This document shows, piece after piece, positions 60,841 to 64,000 of a stretch of DNA of 64,000 nucleotides (the first letter of the stretch is position 1; each line of letters starts with the position of its first letter). Below the pieces are notes generated by a model. The model saw only the letters and a program-made list of their open reading frames with translations. It was not told the DNA's origin and did not search any database. A program made the translations under genes and the position numbers. Source of the DNA: G963665185 sp049723905 (GTDB lineage: Bacteria; Desulfobacterota; Desulfovibrionia; Desulfovibrionales; Desulfovibrionaceae). The stretch spans positions 4,490,651 to 4,554,650 of the forward strand of contig NZ_JBJKFD010000001.1 of NCBI RefSeq assembly GCF_049723905.1, given 5' to 3'.

Positions 60841-62967
60841 CTACCCCAGCTTGAGCACCACCAGGGTGATGTCGTCTTCCTGGGCCGCCCCGTTGCGGAA
60901 GCGAAAGTGGTCCTCGTAAACGGCTTCCAGAACTTCCTGGGCCGACTTGTCGGCATGGGCGCGCACCAGTTCTATAAAGCGTTCCCTGCCGTACATCTTT
61001 CCTTTGTCTGACCGGGCTTCCCATATGCCGTCCGTGCCGATGGCCAGGATTGTTCCGGCAGGCAGCTCTTCAATTGAGCCCTCCACAAACGGGCTGTCTT
61101 CCATCAGGCCGAGCGACGGCCCGCCTTCGGAAAGTTCCACAGGTTCGTCTTTTCCCGGAATGATCAGCAGGCCGGGGTCATGGCCGGCGCGTACGTAGCG
61201 GATGCTGCGCGTCGCAGGCAGCACTTCGGCATAGAACATGGTTACGAACTGGCCGGTTTCGTAGGTGTCCACGGCAATAAGATTGTTGACCGTGGACACC
61301 ACTTCGGCTGCCGACCCGGGCAGCATGCGCCGGGCGCGGAGAAAGGCCCTGGCCGACCCCATGAGCAGGGCGGACGGAACGCCGTGGCCGGATACGTCGC
61401 CGACAGCCACCCCCAGCCCCGGATGTATGGGACATCCGTTTTCTTCGCACAGGTCGATGCTGTCGTAAAAGTCGCCTCCGGTTTCGTCGCAGTAGATGAC
61501 CCTGGCTGCGGCGTCGAGCCCTTCGATTGGCGGGAAACCCGACGGCAACAGGTTCTGCTGCACTTCCTGGGCTATGTTCAGGTCTTCCTTCATGCGGATG
61601 CGGTCCTGCAGGGCCGGGACCATGTCGTCAAAGGCCTTGCCCATGTCGCCTATTTCATCGCGGCGATGGATATGGCAGCGCACGCCGAAGTCACCCGCGG
61701 CAAGACGCCGGGCCGCGTTCGCCACCACCCGTATGCTGTGTGTGAAGCGTCCGGATACGAAGATTCCCAGGAGAATGACGGTGAAGATGGTCACGCTCAG
61801 AATAATGCCCGTGGTTTTCAGTTGGTTGTCCACCATGCCGATGACGTAGTCCTGCACCTTGTCCGCCTGAACCACGATATCCTGCATGGGCAGGATGAAC
61901 AGCAGGGAAGAGGCCATCCCCACGGGGCTGTAGGCCCACAGACATGGGCGGCCCTTGTAGGGCATGGCCCGGACGCCGGACTTGCGGCGGGCAAGGTCTA
62001 TCTTGAAAGCGTCGAATGCCGTTGCATCGTCCGAGGCTACGGATTCGAGGGCTTCCGTGGCGATCCAACGCATGTGGTCCGGGGCCTGCATATCTTCTTT
62101 GGCAATAACCTCGACCTGGGAGGTGGGATGGTCCAGCCTTATGAAAAGCGACTCCACGCCGGGCGCGCGTTTACGCAGGCTCTCGCTTTGGTGGAGGATG
62201 GCGTTGACCGGCATGTCGATGAAGACCGTGCCCGCCAGTTTGCCGTTGGGAGCGCGGAAAGGAGCCCCCAGGGAAAAGACCACCTTGCCGGTTACCTGGT
62301 CGATATGGGGAGCGGACCAGGACACGCCGCGCGGCGAGGTCTGCGGAACCTCGGCCTGCATGCGCATGCCTTTGTCGCGCATGCCGTGGCGCATGGGTAC
62401 GACATCGGTATTGTAGTTCGGATATACGGCCAACCCGCCGGAATTCAGCCGCAGCTTAACCCACAGGACCAGGTGGGGGAGAATCCGTTTGATGCGGTGC
62501 ATGGCCGGGGCCATGTTGCGGAGCAGGTTTCGGGTGTCAGCGGTGTTCATACCCGCAATGGGAACCAGGATGCGGGTGGCGTTCATATCCACGTCCAGGG
62601 GCTGGCATTCGCCGTGTCTGCGGACGCAATATGCCGTTGCATTATCCGGGGCAACATGCGCCAAAAGCGCGGGCGGGTCGTCCCGGTCCGTGGAGCCCGC
62701 CAGAACGCCCTCGGTGCGCGATACCAGATACAGCAGCGAAAGTTCCATGAGTCGGGCGTCCCGCTCCAGAATTTGGGCATTGTCCTCAACCATGCGTTGC
62801 AAATCCAGCTCGGCTGAGTGTATCTGGTTTTGACGTGCCTGTTCCGCCAGCTCGTTTCCCGTACGGCTCAGAGTTTCCCTTGCGTTGAGACGCAGGAAAA
62901 GCATGGGGCCAATGGATATTGTTAGCAATATAAGGAGAAGTTTGACGCGAATGCTCATTTTTTTCAC
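60841..62967 (-). CDS. RsbU-type PP2C phosphatase with Cache and HAMP domains
   Basis: 708 residues. A membrane segment (VKLLLILLTISIGPMLFLRL) and a periplasmic Cache-like sensor of ~350 residues (VVFSLGAPFRAPNGKLAGTV) lead to a second segment (ILSVTIFTVILLGIFVSG) and HAMP. The cytosolic SpoIIE/PP2C domain starts near LNIAQEVQQNLLPSGFPP, with metal-site motifs DETGGDFYD, VGDVSGHGVPSAL and the late QEDDITLVVLKLG. It would dephosphorylate an anti-sigma-factor antagonist in a partner-switching pathway; no such partner gene adjoins it. Confidence 0.94.
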   Translation of the reverse strand: MKKMSIRVKLLLILLTISIGPMLFLRLNARETLSRTGNELAEQARQNQIHSAELDLQRMVEDNAQILERDARLMELSLLYLVSRTEGVLAGSTDRDDPPALLAHVAPDNATAYCVRRHGECQPLDVDMNATRILVPIAGMNTADTRNLLRNMAPAMHRIKRILPHLVLWVKLRLNSGGLAVYPNYNTDVVPMRHGMRDKGMRMQAEVPQTSPRGVSWSAPHIDQVTGKVVFSLGAPFRAPNGKLAGTVFIDMPVNAILHQSESLRKRAPGVESLFIRLDHPTSQVEVIAKEDMQAPDHMRWIATEALESVASDDATAFDAFKIDLARRKSGVRAMPYKGRPCLWAYSPVGMASSLLFILPMQDIVVQADKVQDYVIGMVDNQLKTTGIILSVTIFTVILLGIFVSGRFTHSIRVVANAARRLAAGDFGVRCHIHRRDEIGDMGKAFDDMVPALQDRIRMKEDLNIAQEVQQNLLPSGFPPIEGLDAAARVIYCDETGGDFYDSIDLCEENGCPIHPGLGVAVGDVSGHGVPSALLMGSARAFLRARRMLPGSAAEVVSTVNNLIAVDTYETGQFVTMFYAEVLPATRSIRYVRAGHDPGLLIIPGKDEPVELSEGGPSLGLMEDSPFVEGSIEELPAGTILAIGTDGIWEARSDKGKMYGRERFIELVRAHADKSAQEVLEAVYEDHFRFRNGAAQEDDITLVVLKLG

Positions 62968-63588
62968 CTGTATGAGGGGATATCCTTAACACAATAAAGG
63001 GATATGAAAGCATGGGCAAGCTTGGGGTTCACAAGGCCTCCTCATAATATCGAAGTTTTATGTGTGTATTTTTTTGATATTTGAAAAAAAATAAGCGCAG
63101 TGGATTAATGTGGATAAAATTTTTGCTCAATGACTTTTTTCTACATTTTCAGAAATGATCATCTGCAATAGGGAATTGTTGATATGTCAATCGATTGGAA
63201 GATGGGTGCGTTTATTGTAAAAACACGAAATCGTAATTAACAAAAATGAAAAATCAAATAGGGGGCTAAAAAAATAAAACGTAGTTGTTGACAAAAAAGT
63301 TTAAATGGGGAAGTGTCTATCTCCGGTTTATGATGGACGGAGTGCCCCGAAAAGCCTGCATTTTCTTCTGCAATCCGTTGACCTACAAAAATGTAGGTGC
63401 TGGGTTCGTCAGGTGGTCGAGTCCTTCAGGATTCCGTTTTTCGTAGCTTGAACGGAGTCCGGAAGTCCATACCTAATGGTGATGAAAGTACAAGATTCGT
63501 AGGGCCTGGCTGGCCATCCACGAAGAATACCCCGTCCGGGAGAGAATCCACGAGTTCTTTCCGATACTTTTAGGGAAGGAGACATCCA
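62968..63588 (+). promoter_or_regulatory. AT-rich promoter region and long structured leader
   Basis: No gene in 621 bp. The first ~330 bp are AT-rich. TTGACA at 63288-63293 is a good -35 candidate with only a weak -10 downstream. From about 63320 the leader can form successive stems: CTCCG / CGGAG (63321-63342), a perfect 7-bp ACCTACA / TGTAGGT (63381-63398), and a 10-bp GGATTCCGTT / AACGGAGTCC with one wobble (63429-63460). It runs to the start of the glutamine amidotransferase gene and could be a riboswitch or attenuator of unknown class. Confidence 0.5.
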
Positions 63589-64000
63589 ATGTGCCGTTTG
63601 TTTGCCCTTGCCGGCAGCGAGCCGCTCTCACCCATGCGGGCCATCGAAGCCCTGGACGTTATGAAGGAAGGTCATGACGGTTCGGGCGTGGGCCTGTTTT
63701 TGAGCGGTCTGGCCGGACCTTTTGAAGGCCTGGGCGATTGCCCTGTGCTCTCCGGCATTTTTACCGAAGCCGGTTTGCGGAAGCTTGATGCCTATATGAT
63801 GGATAAGGGCTTTCTCACCAAGTACAAAATTTCGGTTAAGCGCAAAGGGGCACCACCTGCCGGAACTCCCTGGCGCGACAATTATCTCATCAAAGCCTAT
63901 GAATGGCCGTTTCAATGGGCGGACAAGCCCAAGGCCGAAAAAGAGGAACTCCTGCTCGAAACCCGCCTCGCCCTGCGCGCGTTGGGACAGCAGGAAAACG
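63589..64000 (+). CDS. Class II glutamine amidotransferase, glutamate-synthase N-terminal type (partial)
   Basis: The first 137 residues of a gene that continues past the window. The start ATG at 63589 has GGAAGGAG seven bases upstream and places Cys2 (MCRLFALAGSEPLS) ready to act as the N-terminal nucleophile of an Ntn amidotransferase. EGHDGSGVGLFLSGLAGPFE matches stand-alone glutamate-synthase domain-1 proteins seen in archaea and anaerobes. It would release ammonia from glutamine for a partner synthase. A long leader precedes it. Confidence 0.85.
   Translation, partial: MCRLFALAGSEPLSPMRAIEALDVMKEGHDGSGVGLFLSGLAGPFEGLGDCPVLSGIFTEAGLRKLDAYMMDKGFLTKYKISVKRKGAPPAGTPWRDNYLIKAYEWPFQWADKPKAEKEELLLETRLALRALGQQEN

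Noticed and set aside
1..64000. CRISPR array
   Set aside because: No regularly spaced direct repeats were found; the only repeats are three widely separated copies of one element, short tandem duplications and the palindrome cluster near 53 kb.

Overview
The window looks like the chromosome of an anaerobic, Gram-negative, Desulfovibrio-type bacterium (Desulfobacterota). This is inferred from the mix of an oxygen-sensitive glycyl-radical enzyme inside a bacterial microcompartment (BMC), a selenocysteine synthase (selA), anaerobic-type cobalamin genes, nickel-pincer cofactor genes, an RND efflux pump with outer-membrane lipoproteins, and abundant c-di-GMP and chemotaxis genes. Coding sequence looks GC-rich and densely packed. 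No 16S gene or other decisive marker is present, so the taxonomic call is inference.

Layout. 1-3.2 kb: end of an oligopeptide/dipeptide ABC importer, a solute-binding protein and a conserved small protein. 3.2-7.5 kb (minus strand): M18 aminopeptidase, selA, folC. 7.8-9.4 kb: tRNA-Arg(TCT) followed by a DMT exporter, a broken amidoligase remnant and a dispersed repeat, which together look like a decayed insertion at a tRNA. 9.8-30.3 kb: the centrepiece, a glycyl-radical BMC locus. pduT and pduS (electron shuttling) run leftward. A long rightward series encodes an iron alcohol dehydrogenase, several shell proteins, PduL, EutJ, a small linker protein, a pentameric vertex protein, a GlcG/HbpS-like protein, a CoA-acylating aldehyde dehydrogenase, a divergent BMC protein, the glycyl-radical enzyme, its radical-SAM activase, a dedicated S-adenosylmethionine synthetase, and a PocR-domain histidine kinase with an AraC-type response regulator. 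Acetate kinase lies 1.2 kb further on. Active-site spacing in the glycyl-radical enzyme matches glycerol/1,2-propanediol dehydratase better than choline lyase or isethionate lyase. The proposed pathway is diol to aldehyde, then to alcohol or acyl-CoA, then to acyl phosphate (PduL) and acid plus ATP (AckA), with PduS/PduT recycling electrons, MetK supplying SAM to the activase and the two-component system sensing the substrate.

30.8-43.3 kb: a membrane/cytidylate-kinase-like fusion, a DUF169 protein divergent from a LysR regulator, a FIST-GGDEF sensor, and a tripartite RND pump divergent from its TetR regulator with a clear operator palindrome. 43.5-49.2 kb: an MBL-fold hydrolase, a ferredoxin-like aldo/keto reductase, and larC-larE-larB for the nickel-pincer cofactor without larA. 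49.4-57 kb: a chemoreceptor, a DMT exporter, a tiny Fis-type HTH protein surrounded by four copies of a GCGACA-N4-TGTCGC palindrome, a diguanylate cyclase, a decayed BMP-family lipoprotein pseudogene and an aldo/keto reductase. 57-64 kb: a DUF4198 protein, a CNNM/CBS membrane protein, cobH and cobM, an RsbU-type phosphatase, and a class II glutamine amidotransferase gene, cut by the window edge, behind a long structured leader.

The most unusual signals are: a ~67-residue internal insertion in the glycyl-radical enzyme that looks like an encapsulation peptide plus linker; a BMC-H shell protein with a ~190-residue Ala/Pro/Lys tail ending in a histone-like basic stretch; tandem encapsulation peptides on the aldehyde dehydrogenase; a three-copy ~150-bp nested-palindrome repeat; and the repeated GCGACA-N4-TGTCGC palindromes.
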